DNA from: Arthrobacter sp. SLBN-122
GTDB taxonomy: Bacteria > Actinomycetota > Actinomycetes > Actinomycetales > Micrococcaceae
DNA length: 64,000 nt
Direction: 5' to 3'
Assembly (NCBI RefSeq): GCF_006715165.1
Contig: NZ_VFMS01000001.1
Span: forward strand, 806,001-870,000
Position numbers and translations under genes: made by a program
Shown here: positions 51,455 through 60,760 of the stretch, one piece after another
Numbering within the stretch: position 1 is the first letter of the stretch
Layout of the letters: every line of letters begins with the position of its first letter
Notes under the pieces: model-generated
Told to the model about the DNA's origin: nothing
Seen by the model: only the letters and a program-made list of their open reading frames with translations
The model's database searches: none

Positions 51455-51905
51455 ATGCAGTCGCCCCTGACCAGCAGGCCCAAACGCGGGACGGTCGTTG
51501 CAATCAAATCGCCGGCGTGGATCAGTGAGATGCTGCTCGGTGTTGCGATGTCGCTCTTCGTCCTCTGGCTGGCCCGGCTGCGCCAAGCAGGCAAGCGGAA
51601 CGTCCTGCACGCCACCCTTGAACCTAAGGCCCTCGCTGGCACCGGCAAATGGTCTTACAGCCTTTTGCCTGATCCATAGCCCAATCCTCGCCTTGGGCAA
51701 CCTCCTGCTGCTCAATGTGCAGATGCCCACGCTCTCCCGTTTCCGCCTCATGGTTGCCGTTGCCCTGCCCGTTGCGGTGGCCCTGTCATACGTCTTCAAC
51801 CTACTCGGTGAACGGCACTCCATGACGAGTCAGCAGAAGACTGCAAAGCGTGGGGCAACTACGATTCCTGGCGCCCGTCATGCGGCCGAATCTATGGGCA
51901 AATAG
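51455..51905 (+). pseudogene. C-terminal remnant of an acyltransferase-3 gene, frameshifted
   Basis: The first segment reads WISEMLLGVAMSLFVLWLAR and LEPKALAGTGKWSYSLL, then hits a stop. In the next frame, sequence continues LIHSPILALGNLLLLNVQMP, RFRLMVAVALPVAVALSYVF and NLLGERH. Removing one T in CCTTTTGCCTGATCC (around 51662) gives GKWSYSLCLIHSPILAL, the familiar final part of acyltransferase-3 proteins. The N-terminal two thirds are absent. It is a broken second O-acyltransferase. Confidence 0.65.
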
Positions 51906-52019
51906 GGGCCAATAAGACCGTTTGCTAGCCTGCCCACGGCCTCCAATGGCATGAGCAATATCCGTATCGGTGCCGTTGCCTGGCTGTCGCGTAGGGGCGT
52001 CACCAAAAAACCGCAGGCC

Positions 52020-52847
52020 TTATGACTCACGACTCGATTCCCCATGACTCTCCTGCAAACGCTTGATGAACCACCGAGACTGCTCGGGTCCGTATGGCAA
52101 GACAGGAATGGCCTTAGTGGCGTCGTTGGGTGTGTCGCGAATGGACTGGCGGGCTTGGCGGACGGCGGTGCTCATGGTGTTCGCCATGGTTTTGACGAAC
52201 TGGTCGCTGCAGGGCTTTCCGTGGCCGGGGATCAGGAATTCGTAGCGGTGGCGCAGCGCCGAGATATGCCGGAGGGCGTCGGCCCATTCCTCGGGGTATG
52301 AGTCCTCGAACGAGGGGTGGGCTCCCTGCTCCACAAGGTCCCCGACGTAGAGAGTGCTGGGCGTTCCCACCAGGAGATCACCATCGGTGTGACCGCGTCC
52401 GAGATAGAACAGGGTTGCCGTAAGGCCGCCGAGGTCCACCAGTACGGGTCGGTCTTTGACGATTACGTTAGGGACCACGAGCTCGACGTTCTCACCTTCA
52501 CCGGCGGCCATCTCAGGCTCCAGCGCGCCAACGTGCCGGCGCTGCACGTCACCGCGCTGATCGATCTCGGTGGCACAGTTCTGATGGGCCCAGAATTCTG
52601 TGACCCCTTCTTCGGCGAAGACGGCGTTGCCGAAGAAGTGGTCGTAGTGGGCGTGGGTGTTGACCACAACGAGGGGCAGGTCTGTCTTCTTCCTGACTTC
52701 ATCCAGAATTTCGCGTCCCTGGCGAGGACCGCAGCCGGTGTCAACGACCATGGCACGTTCGGAGCCAACGATAAGGCCCGCGTTTAGCAAGGATCCTTCA
52801 GTGACCAGTACATAGTTGTTGGTACCGGCTTCCAGCCATTCTGACAT
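52020..52847 (-). CDS. Metallo-beta-lactamase-fold hydrolase
   Basis: 275 residues. MBL fold with the core zinc motif NTHAHYDHFFGN (HxHxDH), then YLGRGHTDGDLLVG (third His), LYVGDLVEQG (bridging Asp) and LIPGHGKPCS (last His). The N-terminus NNYVLVTEGSLLNAGLIVGS and the family length fit general MBL hydrolases that act on lactones, thioesters or phosphoesters. The C-terminal ~50 residues are helical and basic. No neighbour indicates the substrate; it is flanked by degraded sequence, so it may be a cargo gene. Confidence 0.88.
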   Translation of the reverse strand: MSEWLEAGTNNYVLVTEGSLLNAGLIVGSERAMVVDTGCGPRQGREILDEVRKKTDLPLVVVNTHAHYDHFFGNAVFAEEGVTEFWAHQNCATEIDQRGDVQRRHVGALEPEMAAGEGENVELVVPNVIVKDRPVLVDLGGLTATLFYLGRGHTDGDLLVGTPSTLYVGDLVEQGAHPSFEDSYPEEWADALRHISALRHRYEFLIPGHGKPCSDQFVKTMANTMSTAVRQARQSIRDTPNDATKAIPVLPYGPEQSRWFIKRLQESHGESSRES

Positions 52848-53521
52848 TGTTTCTCCGTACCTTCTGCAAGCAGTGTGTGTTCGCCTTGGTGACCGATTCT
52901 ACGCATTCACGTCTCGGGCGTTTTGCTGCGCGGGCCGACTTTTGACTGCTAATCACGGTGCGGGGCCACTACCTCGGTTGGTACTGGCCCTCACCCGTAT
53001 TGCCGGTCGCAATGGCCGCCCATGAACCCCGAGTTCCAGGCATCCTGGAATGTCACCGCTGACCCCACGCAGGTGTGCGTTTAAGTGCGAAAGCAACTCT
53101 GGAAGTTCAAGAACTGGCTCTAGCCCTGCCGACGACCGATCGTGTGCATCGGTCATACCTTTCGCCAGGCGGATAGGGCATCCACGGCTGCTTCTTAATA
53201 GAAAACGTGGTTCAGGACGCCTAGGTCCAAGGCGTCAAAGTACTCGACGAGATCAGCCCGGGTAGAAAGCCGGGTAAAGTTTCGCCCCATCCGAACCTGA
53301 ACCCCTCGGCTCCGCATTCGGTTGCACCATTTGAAGGGCCCAGGGGAAGCGTGAAGCAGGACCCAGCAAACATGCACGGATTCGACGCAACGTATCCTTT
53401 GGGCGACAGCCCCGGACCAGGTCGTCACTCAGTCCAAGGTAGAATTACGGGGACTCACGCATTTTGCCGTTCTGGGGGCGGCTGGTCTGAATGCCCCCGC
53501 AATAAACTAAGGGGCCCGAGC
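52848..53521. other. Gene-poor region before the polysaccharide kinase gene
   Basis: About 670 bases with no convincing gene. It contains a perfect inverted repeat TTCCAGG-CAT-CCTGGAA (53034-53050). A short minus-strand stretch near 53205-53330 (GRNFTRLSTRADLVEYFDAL) has protein-like character but no start, perhaps a fragment. The base composition becomes less GC-rich here. This is probably a recombination boundary and the promoter region of the locus. Confidence 0.4.
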
Positions 53522-55009
53522 TTGGACCTACGCGAGTACTTGCGCATCTTTCGACGTAACTGGTTACTAATAGTGGCTGTCACCCTAACGGGTTTGCTCG
53601 CTGGCGGAACCTACTCGATTCTAACGAAGCCTACCTACACTGCAGAAACACAGTTGTTCGTGGCCATTCAGAGCTCCGGTTCCGTACAGGAACTGCAGCA
53701 GGGAAATACTTTCAGTCAGGCGCGAGTTCAGTCGTACGTCAAGACCGTCTCGTCCCCCGTGGTACTCCAGCCGGCTATCGACGCCTTGGGCTTGGCAGTC
53801 GCCCCCCAAGAACTTGCAAAACGCGTAAAGGCGACCACAGACGCCAATACTGTACTCATTACTATCGCTGTCGAGGACGGCTCCTCCGTACAAGCCGCTG
53901 CTACGGCCCAAGCGGTGGCAGATAGCCTCGTCAAGGCCGTCGACACATTGGAGAAACCAAAAACTGGCGGTACGTCACCGGTTAGTCTGTCGGTCATCAC
54001 GCCGGCCATCGCGCCCACCTCACCGTCAGCACCAAACACCAAAATCAACCTAATCCTTGGGCTGCTCGTTGGTCTTGCAGTTGGTGCCGCTATATCGATA
54101 CTAAAGTCCACGCTCGACACCAGAATCCGCGGTGAAGCAGACGTGCGACGAGTAAGCGATGCCCCGCTGCTGGGTGGTATTAGTTTTGATCCTTTGGCGA
54201 CACGAAAACCGCTACTGACACAAGCGGCGGCACAAAGTCCCCGAGCAGAATCCTTCCGCCAGCTCAGAACGAACCTGCAGTTTGCCAACGTAACCGGTCA
54301 CGCGACGTCTGTCCTTGTAACTTCATCTCTCCCTGGAGAGGGCAAAAGCACCACCGCCACGAACCTAGCCATCGCCTTGGCCCAGGCCGGAAATTCTGTG
54401 TGCCTTATCGACGCTGATCTTCGTCGGCCGATGGTTCACGACTACCTGGGCCTGGACAGGAATGCAGGCCTGACAACGGCACTTGTTGGGGCGGCAGATG
54501 TGAACGATCTCCTGCAGCCGTGGGGAGAAGATAACCTTCACGTCCTTACATCAGGACAGATCCCTCCCAATCCAAGTGAACTCTTGGGTTCCGACGATAT
54601 GAGACACCTAATTGAAAGCCTGGAGGAAGCATTCGATTCGGTCGTGATCGACGCTCCACCACTTCTTCCTGTTACAGACGCAGCCGTACTTTCTCGACAC
54701 GTAGGGGGCGTTGTACTAGTGATCGGATCACAGAAGATTTCCCAACAGGACCTAGAAAAATCCTTGAGCGCTCTCGACCTCGTTGGTGCAAATCTTCTTG
54801 GGGTGGTTTTAAACAGGCTACCTGTGAAGGGGCCCGATGCCTACGGCTACAGTTACTACAGCAACGACCAAGGCAGCGACTACCCGGGCGAATCTTCAGG
54901 CAGAAATTCATCTGACGCCCCGAAAGTGCGCCGTTCCCGAGACAATACCGGAGAAGGAACGACACAAACTTACCGATCCCCAAGCAAATTTCCGCTGGGC
55001 CATAACTGA
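53522..55009 (+). CDS. Wzz/BY-kinase: polysaccharide co-polymerase with tyrosine autokinase
   Basis: 495 residues from TTG at 53522 (AAGGGG 8 bases upstream); the reading frame to 53351 is open but lacks a Wzz-like N-terminus. The Wzz domain begins LREYLRIFRRNWLLIVAVTL (helix 1) and ends with helix ILGLLVGLAVGAAISIL. The kinase domain has Walker A SLPGEGKSTTATNL, Walker A' VCLIDADLRRPM, and Walker B SVVIDAPPLLPV. A Tyr cluster YGYSYYSNDQGSDY near the C-terminus is the autophosphorylation tail. It regulates chain length and export of exopolysaccharide. The single-chain fusion is typical of actinobacteria. Confidence 0.9.
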   Translation: MDLREYLRIFRRNWLLIVAVTLTGLLAGGTYSILTKPTYTAETQLFVAIQSSGSVQELQQGNTFSQARVQSYVKTVSSPVVLQPAIDALGLAVAPQELAKRVKATTDANTVLITIAVEDGSSVQAAATAQAVADSLVKAVDTLEKPKTGGTSPVSLSVITPAIAPTSPSAPNTKINLILGLLVGLAVGAAISILKSTLDTRIRGEADVRRVSDAPLLGGISFDPLATRKPLLTQAAAQSPRAESFRQLRTNLQFANVTGHATSVLVTSSLPGEGKSTTATNLAIALAQAGNSVCLIDADLRRPMVHDYLGLDRNAGLTTALVGAADVNDLLQPWGEDNLHVLTSGQIPPNPSELLGSDDMRHLIESLEEAFDSVVIDAPPLLPVTDAAVLSRHVGGVVLVIGSQKISQQDLEKSLSALDLVGANLLGVVLNRLPVKGPDAYGYSYYSNDQGSDYPGESSGRNSSDAPKVRRSRDNTGEGTTQTYRSPSKFPLGHN

Positions 55010-55153
55010 CCCCCAGCACGGATTGGAGCTGAGTCAAGACATCATGAACGCGGAGACCTCGAAAGCCCTGTCGTTACAACTGCCGGTGTGTTTGAGTTTT
55101 TTTGATTTATAGCTTGCCCGCCCATCTTCTTTGAGTTGCATAGGAATTCACAC

Positions 55154-56671
55154 ATGGCTGCTATGCCCCGCGTCGGCCAGGCCACCGGCCGGCGAGGAAA
55201 CACGGCGAAGGGGATATCATTTAGTGCTCTTGCCGGGGTCGCCTCTTTAGTTGCAGGCGTAGTATTACTCCCCCTAGTCCTTTCGACTGTTGGGCCCGCG
55301 GCATATGGAACTTGGTTGTTTCTCCTAGCGGTCGCATCCTTTCTTTTCTTTCTGGATCTCGGTGTCGGGACAGCGATAGTGCACTTTCTGTCTCGTTCTC
55401 GAAGCGGTGACGAAACCACGGACCCCGATAGGGTCACGTCAACGGGACATGCCTGGGCTGCCGTATCTTGCCTGCTCGCCCTCGGCGTTTTCGTTGTTGT
55501 AGCGATCAACTATGCCTACGAGGCTCGGCAGAGTGTGGGCGGCACTGAGTTTTCCGTCATGATTATTGCCGGTATCGGCATACTCGCCACCATGGCGGTT
55601 CGACCAATGAGCTCCGTACTTTTTGGATCGGGTTTCCTGCACATTGAAAGAACCTATCAAGTAGCCGGAGTTCTTGTTCGGGTGGTTGGAACACTGGCAG
55701 CTTGCTGGCTGTCCGGCGGCATTATTGGCGTCGTCTTGGCGGAGGCTGTTGCCCTTATGGTTCCTCCCATCATGGCGACCGTTAAAGTACGTCAATTACA
55801 ACTCGTCCACTTGCACTGGAACAAAGTATCAACCACCGAACTAAAACGAATGATGGCCTACAGCCTCGGAGCCTTCAGTGTTTCCATGGTCGGCGCGTCC
55901 ATCTTACAATTCGGAACGGTCATCATCGGAGTCATTGGTAATGCCAATCAGGTCGCCTATTTCAATGCGGCATTCCGAATATACGCAAGTGTACGACAGG
56001 TTATTGGCTGGCTTACAGATCCCTTTCGCTCAGTGCTGAGCAGGCTATATGTCAAAGACTCGATCAAAGCGAACGTCGTGCTCTACGATCTTCTATTTGT
56101 CGCCTTTGCGGCGTCGGCAATTGGATGTCTTTTCCTCCTTGTCACGCTACCTGTGGTGCTACGGATCTGGCTTGCCGGGTCCGTCCCGACCACAGAAGTT
56201 GCGACCGCTGCAAGCGCCCTCCTTGCAGGTCTCATCCTAAATGCACTCCACATACCGCTGATCCCAGCATCTGATGCCGCTGGAAGTCCAGGCGCCTTCC
56301 TGCCCCATCAGGTTCTGTGGCTCGTTTCGTACGCCGGACTCTCCCTGCTACTCTTCCCGATCTTGGGCATAACAGGGGTGGCCATCGCCATGACAATGCC
56401 GTTGCCCATACTAGAATTCGCATATTTATTGACAGCTGGGCGCACTGTAAATCTTGATTACAAGCGATGGTTTACCCAAGTGGCACGTCCAGTTCTTCCG
56501 GTGCTTGTTCTAGGACTGATTGCCGCTTTGTTTACCGCAACATTTTCCCAGCCAGCATCCATAGTCGTGGCTGGATTATTTTTTGTCGGATCGAGCATAT
56601 TATTCTTGTTTCTGACACGCGTTAGCTGGTCCTACAGTTCCGTACTCGGATCGTTACGCACCGAAGCATAA
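55154..56671 (+). CDS. Polysaccharide flippase (Wzx-like, MATE/MOP superfamily)
   Basis: 505 residues from ATG at 55154 (AGGA 8 bases upstream; TTG at 55136 is possible). About 12-14 helices with polysaccharide-biosynthesis pattern: GISFSALAGVASLVAGVVLL, LSTVGPAAYGTWLFLLAVAS, LFFLDLGVGTAIVHFLSRSR, and SLGAFSVSMVGASILQFGTV later. It moves lipid-linked repeat units to the outer face for the polymerase at 48996-50462. It lies 144 bases downstream of the kinase gene, and the pyruvyltransferase gene follows after 32 bases. Codon usage is more AT-rich than in genes before 50 kb. Confidence 0.85.
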   Translation: MAAMPRVGQATGRRGNTAKGISFSALAGVASLVAGVVLLPLVLSTVGPAAYGTWLFLLAVASFLFFLDLGVGTAIVHFLSRSRSGDETTDPDRVTSTGHAWAAVSCLLALGVFVVVAINYAYEARQSVGGTEFSVMIIAGIGILATMAVRPMSSVLFGSGFLHIERTYQVAGVLVRVVGTLAACWLSGGIIGVVLAEAVALMVPPIMATVKVRQLQLVHLHWNKVSTTELKRMMAYSLGAFSVSMVGASILQFGTVIIGVIGNANQVAYFNAAFRIYASVRQVIGWLTDPFRSVLSRLYVKDSIKANVVLYDLLFVAFAASAIGCLFLLVTLPVVLRIWLAGSVPTTEVATAASALLAGLILNALHIPLIPASDAAGSPGAFLPHQVLWLVSYAGLSLLLFPILGITGVAIAMTMPLPILEFAYLLTAGRTVNLDYKRWFTQVARPVLPVLVLGLIAALFTATFSQPASIVVAGLFFVGSSILFLFLTRVSWSYSSVLGSLRTEA

Positions 56672-56703
56672 GTGAAGCGTAGGAATCGAGATAGGAATAT
56701 GCA

Positions 56704-57741
56704 TTGAGCATGACACTTAAGTCCGTTATTTCGGGTTTCAGATTGGAGACTGAAACAGCTTTAATTGAGGCCCTGGATGGGATCGACCAAGTTGCTTTGC
56801 TTGATTTTCCGTCACATATGAATGTCGGCGATGGCATGATCTGGGCCGGCGAGCGGGCGTACCTGGGGTCCTTGGGCATTCGAGTTCGATACACCTGCGA
56901 CATCGAGCGCTACAGCCCGATCGCCCTCAATAGGATGCTTCCCACAGGTGCAATCCTTCTTCACGGTGGCGGGAATCTTGGGGATGTCTGGCCCAAGTTT
57001 CAGGCTTTTCGAGAACGCGTAGTTCAGGATTTTCCCGGGCGAAAGATCATCCAACTTCCACAAACACTCTTCTACGACTCGCCCACTCGAGCGCGAGAAA
57101 CTGATCGGATTTTTGGTAACCACCCAGACCTAACCGTCATGTTGCGTGACGAGAACTCCATGGAAAGGGCCGAAAAACTCCTCCCGTCAGTTCGAACGGT
57201 GTTCGTACGTGACATGGCCCTTGGTTGGAGCCCGGATGTTCCAGCTTCGAATATGAGCCGAAATGTTCTCATCTTGGCTCGTAGGGATACAGAGTCTAAA
57301 GGATCAACAGCTAGCCTTGCCAAGGAACTCAGTAACATAGCTGAGGTTGAGGTTGCGGATTGGGGACTAAAGGCTCTGAACCATGCAAAATGGAAGGCCG
57401 TAAAAATTCCTGGCCGGGTCGCGCGTCAAAATGAAGTATTGCTAAATTTACCTCTGACCGCCAAGGTCCTTGCGCAATCATACGAGCGAATGCTCAAAAT
57501 GAATCTCCATGCAGGAATTCACGAATTTTCCAACCGGAAGCTTATCATCACCGATAGGCTGCATGCGCATGTGCTTGCTTCGTTGATGCAAATTCCGCAC
57601 GTCGTATTGGACAACTCCTACGGCAAAGTGCGATCTATCTACGAGGATTACACTCATCAGTTCCCTTCAGCTCGGTTCGCCACTTCTCAAACAGAAGCGC
57701 TGGAACTCGCCAGTGAACTGCTGACGAAGGGAACCGCATGA
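56704..57741 (+). CDS. Polysaccharide pyruvyltransferase-family protein
   Basis: 345 residues from TTG at 56704 (AGGA 7 bases upstream) or ATG at 56710. Family features: ALLDFPSHMNVGDGMIWAGE, ILLHGGGNLGDVWPKFQAFR, VQDFPGRKIIQLPQTLFY, VMLRDENSMERAEKLLP and, toward the C-terminus, LIITDRLHAHVLASLMQIPH. These GT-B-like enzymes transfer pyruvate from phosphoenolpyruvate to a sugar, forming an acidic ketal. Presence here predicts a pyruvylated exopolysaccharide. It overlaps the next glycosyltransferase by four bases (ATGA). Confidence 0.87.
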   Translation: MSMTLKSVISGFRLETETALIEALDGIDQVALLDFPSHMNVGDGMIWAGERAYLGSLGIRVRYTCDIERYSPIALNRMLPTGAILLHGGGNLGDVWPKFQAFRERVVQDFPGRKIIQLPQTLFYDSPTRARETDRIFGNHPDLTVMLRDENSMERAEKLLPSVRTVFVRDMALGWSPDVPASNMSRNVLILARRDTESKGSTASLAKELSNIAEVEVADWGLKALNHAKWKAVKIPGRVARQNEVLLNLPLTAKVLAQSYERMLKMNLHAGIHEFSNRKLIITDRLHAHVLASLMQIPHVVLDNSYGKVRSIYEDYTHQFPSARFATSQTEALELASELLTKGTA

Positions 57742-58751
57742 ATAAAGTCGAGGTGCTTTACGCAACTGGCCGCGGCGTACCTGCATGGGAAAAAGCCTAT
57801 GCCGACGGAATGGTTCCGGACCGATGGCCTTATGGATTGCATCAGGTCAGCGCGGGCCCGGGCAATCCGGCCGGCTATTCTGAGGCGCTGCCCTTGGCCC
57901 CGAAGTCTTTGTTGAAGTGGCTGGCCGCCAGCCTTCATCGACGGAACAACAACTACACAGCCATCGCCTGGGACGAAGATACGGCGATTCGGCTCTTCTT
58001 CGAAAAGCCTTCGGCAACAAAATATGCCGGGGTCATCTGGGCTACTGACCGCCTACTGCGACAAGAATTCAATGCGAAGGACATAATCCTGCGTAGAATA
58101 CTTCCAAAGTTTGACGGACTATGGGTGTTGGGTCGCGCTCAAGCGGAAGTCCTCCGGAATTGGTTAGGTCGAGATACGCCCCCCATCTCGTTCTTGCCAT
58201 TCGGCATCGATGAAGAATTTTTCTCGCCTTACGAGTACCCTGAAAAGCCCCTTGTCCTCAGTGTCGGACGCGACCGGGATAGAGATTCCGCCACACTCTT
58301 CGAGGCTCTGGAAGAAGTGAATCGCGTTCGACCCGATGTCAAGTTGGCGGTGCAAACCACGGCATCTGCTGCGGTACCGCGGGGGGTGACGTTGCTGCCG
58401 ATGATGCCTCACACAGCGCTGCGTAAGCACTACCGGGCCGCGTCTGTAGTGGCGGTAGCAACTCGACCCAACGTTCATGTATCTGGGATGACGGTCGCAT
58501 TAGAGGCGATGGCGACTAGCCGACCCGTAGTCATAAGTGCTACGGAAGGCATGCCGGATTACGTCGAGGACGGCATTTCAGGCCTTCTCGTTGAACCACA
58601 GAACGCCGGCTCTATGGCCTCTGGCATACTTGGACTTTTGCGCGATCCCGTAGAGGCCGCAGAAATGGGAAAGCGAGGACGGCAGAAAGTGGAATTGCAT
58701 CACACCACGCAGAAGATGGCCCAACTTTTGTCCGGCATTATCCAGCAGTAG
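57738..58751 (+). CDS. Glycosyltransferase, GT4-like
   Basis: 337 residues. A GT-B enzyme: the N-terminal half includes GVIWATDRLLRQEFNAKDII and GLWVLGRAQAEVLRNWLG. The donor-binding half has LVLSVGRDRDRDSATLFEAL, VTLLPMMPHTALRKHYRAAS and the E-x7-E-type segment VSGMTVALEAMATSRPVVIS ATEGMPD (written with a break), then ISGLLVEPQNAGSMAS. It transfers one sugar during repeat-unit assembly; donor unknown. Start ATG overlaps the upstream stop, so the two are co-translated. A hairpin terminator follows at 58785-58818. Confidence 0.87.
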   Translation: MNKVEVLYATGRGVPAWEKAYADGMVPDRWPYGLHQVSAGPGNPAGYSEALPLAPKSLLKWLAASLHRRNNNYTAIAWDEDTAIRLFFEKPSATKYAGVIWATDRLLRQEFNAKDIILRRILPKFDGLWVLGRAQAEVLRNWLGRDTPPISFLPFGIDEEFFSPYEYPEKPLVLSVGRDRDRDSATLFEALEEVNRVRPDVKLAVQTTASAAVPRGVTLLPMMPHTALRKHYRAASVVAVATRPNVHVSGMTVALEAMATSRPVVISATEGMPDYVEDGISGLLVEPQNAGSMASGILGLLRDPVEAAEMGKRGRQKVELHHTTQKMAQLLSGIIQQ

Positions 58752-58784
58752 CTGGCCGCACTACCTATTTTCGATTAGACACGA

Positions 58785-58818
58785 GCGGGCCCGGAAGCAC
58801 ACCGCTTCTGGGCCCCGC
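58785..58818. terminator. Bidirectional terminator hairpin between convergent genes
   Basis: GCGGGCCCGGAAGC (58785-58798) pairs with GCTTCTGGGCCCCGC (58804-58818) with one G-T pair and one bulge. It sits exactly between the convergent glycosyltransferase genes, with a T-containing tail on the plus side. Confidence 0.7.
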
Positions 58819-58828
58819 TTGCGCTCTT

Positions 58829-60715
58829 CTAGATGCGTTCCTGGCGTTCGGGGTTGCTGACCATACTGCCTCTTTGCATCCAGATGGACCATTCTCGAAT
58901 GTTGGCTTCGCGCCACCCTTTGGCGGCACGCCAAGCGTCTTCAGAGCCCTGCGCTATTGCATGATCAACAGCCCGCTTCCACGAGCTCCTAGATTCTGTG
59001 TCAACCAGGAGGGCGGAATCGTGGCCGACCATTTCGGCCAACACACTATCCTTGGGGCCGACGAAGGGGGTTCCGGCCTCCAGGGCTCGCACGGCGATGC
59101 CACTCTGGAAAAACCTCTTGTAAGGAATTAGCACCGCACTACTTTCAGCCAAGAGATCGTCGAGCCTCGCCTCGTCGACAAATCCCTCGACTACTCTCCA
59201 TCCGTCTACGGCAGGCCAGCCGCGCCCATGAACCTCAAGGGTTACGGTCCCTGAGAGGTCTTCCCCCAGCGCCCGCAGCGCTTGAATATCCCTGTCAGCC
59301 TTGTACTGGCCCAAGACTCGCACAATAGGTGTGGTTCGGCGCCCTACAGGCCCCTCGCTAACTGAATCCAGAATCGGGTGCGGCAGCACGTCTACGTTGA
59401 AGTGCAAGTCTGCGCTGTCAATGGCTTCCTGTGCCTTGCGGCTGTGGGCAATGATCCTCACACGCTTCCGGAAGATAGAAGCGAACCGCCTTGCCCGATG
59501 GGAGTAGCCCACCGATCGCACGAGAGGTACAGGATCATGCAAAACCACCGCAACGTTCCGCAGGCCAAGAAGTCCTAGAAGAGCAACATCCAAGTAGCCG
59601 AGCACCGGCCAGACAATAATGATTCTTGGGTTGTGCCCCGGCCCCGAAAAGCGAGCCCGAAGCAGCGTGGACAGATAGTTGGCCAGCCATTTTAGGCGGT
59701 GCTGTCTACTGGCCGACGGTTCCAAAAATCGTGTCGAAGAAACCGAATGCCCGGTCTCGCTTAGGACGCTCGAGAGTTCATTCTCGTAATGAAGCAGTGC
59801 AGCTCCGAGCGGATTAATAATATGTGCTCGATCTGGTTCGGCCAGTCTAAAACTTTGCCGTGGTAGGGGTGCCACCAACCCACGCAAATATTCTCTAGCT
59901 CTGCTAACTCCCCGTCGGCGAACTACGTCCGCAAAGATCTTTCGCATCACCACGAGTGGTGGCACGATTCTGGCTCTTAAAAAGCCACCGTGCTCGCGAA
60001 GAAAGAGACGGATGTTTCGCGCAAAGAAGTAAGGAGGAATTCCACCTGATTCTTGCCACACTCTAGCCAGAGGGACCCAGAGAACCTCGTAGCCCGCCTT
60101 ACCCAGGCTAACGTGCAGGTCGGTTTCCTCCATGTACAGGAAGTATCCCTCAGGAACTGTACGTTCCGAGATTTCTTTCCATCGGTACAGCAAGAATGCC
60201 CCATCAAGCCACTCCCGGCGAGTTGGAGTATTGTAGGGTCGGAGGATTTCTAGGCTTGTTCGATGGTCGTAGTGTGCTGGTACTCCAGTAAGTCGATCGA
60301 TGTAACCTCCCGTCGACCATATGTATTCTTCATCAATTCCCGATATCAACGTTGGACCGGCTACGGCCGCCCGCGGGTTTCCCTCAAGTGCCTGATAAAG
60401 ATATGAGACAGCGCCCGCCGTGGGTCGCGTCTCGTGTGTCGAGACGAGGAGGTAATTGGGAGCCACGGCCCGACGGGAAAAGTGAAGAATGGAATGGTTG
60501 ACTGCTGCGGCATAACCATTGTTCGGAGTGAAGTCCAAGTCGACTTCGGCATTTATTGCCTCGCGAAGTTCGATTCGTCTTTCAGGCTCTTCACTATTGT
60601 CAACAACGAGGATGTTTTGCGGAAGCAATCCCTGCATAAGCAGGGCGTCAACGACTCCGCCCACTGATCCGTAGCTTCGGTGGTGGACCACGACCGCGGC
60701 GACACGCGTAAGCAA
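58829..60715 (-). CDS. Fused glycosyltransferase: GT2 domain plus GT4-like domain
   Basis: 628 residues from TTG at 60715 (AGGGGG 6 bases upstream). The N-terminal ~290 residues are a rhamnosyltransferase-type GT2: VAAVVVHHRSYGSVGGVVDA, ILVVDNSEEPE, FTPNNGYAAAVNHSI, EWLDGAFLLYRW and GYFLYMEETDLHVSLGKAGY. The C-terminal ~290 residues form a GT-B-like transferase: IIIVWPVLGYLDVALLGLLG, NVAVVLHDPVPLVRSVGYSH, RVLGQYKADRDIQALRAL and LIPYKRFFQSGIAVRALEAG. Two donors and two linkages from one chain are expected, giving consecutive additions to the repeat unit. It is the largest transferase in the locus and lies on the opposite strand to its neighbours. Confidence 0.85.
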   Translation of the reverse strand: MLTRVAAVVVHHRSYGSVGGVVDALLMQGLLPQNILVVDNSEEPERRIELREAINAEVDLDFTPNNGYAAAVNHSILHFSRRAVAPNYLLVSTHETRPTAGAVSYLYQALEGNPRAAVAGPTLISGIDEEYIWSTGGYIDRLTGVPAHYDHRTSLEILRPYNTPTRREWLDGAFLLYRWKEISERTVPEGYFLYMEETDLHVSLGKAGYEVLWVPLARVWQESGGIPPYFFARNIRLFLREHGGFLRARIVPPLVVMRKIFADVVRRRGVSRAREYLRGLVAPLPRQSFRLAEPDRAHIINPLGAALLHYENELSSVLSETGHSVSSTRFLEPSASRQHRLKWLANYLSTLLRARFSGPGHNPRIIIVWPVLGYLDVALLGLLGLRNVAVVLHDPVPLVRSVGYSHRARRFASIFRKRVRIIAHSRKAQEAIDSADLHFNVDVLPHPILDSVSEGPVGRRTTPIVRVLGQYKADRDIQALRALGEDLSGTVTLEVHGRGWPAVDGWRVVEGFVDEARLDDLLAESSAVLIPYKRFFQSGIAVRALEAGTPFVGPKDSVLAEMVGHDSALLVDTESRSSWKRAVDHAIAQGSEDAWRAAKGWREANIREWSIWMQRGSMVSNPERQERI

Positions 60716-60760
60716 CTATTTCCCCCTAGAAGAATGTATTACCCATGTTCCCAGCATCGT

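Noticed and set aside
53351..53521. Extension of the BY-kinase frame to ATG 53351
   Set aside because: The added 57 residues are Cys/Gly/Arg-rich without Wzz character; TTG 53522 has a ribosome site and starts the LDLREYLRIF region.
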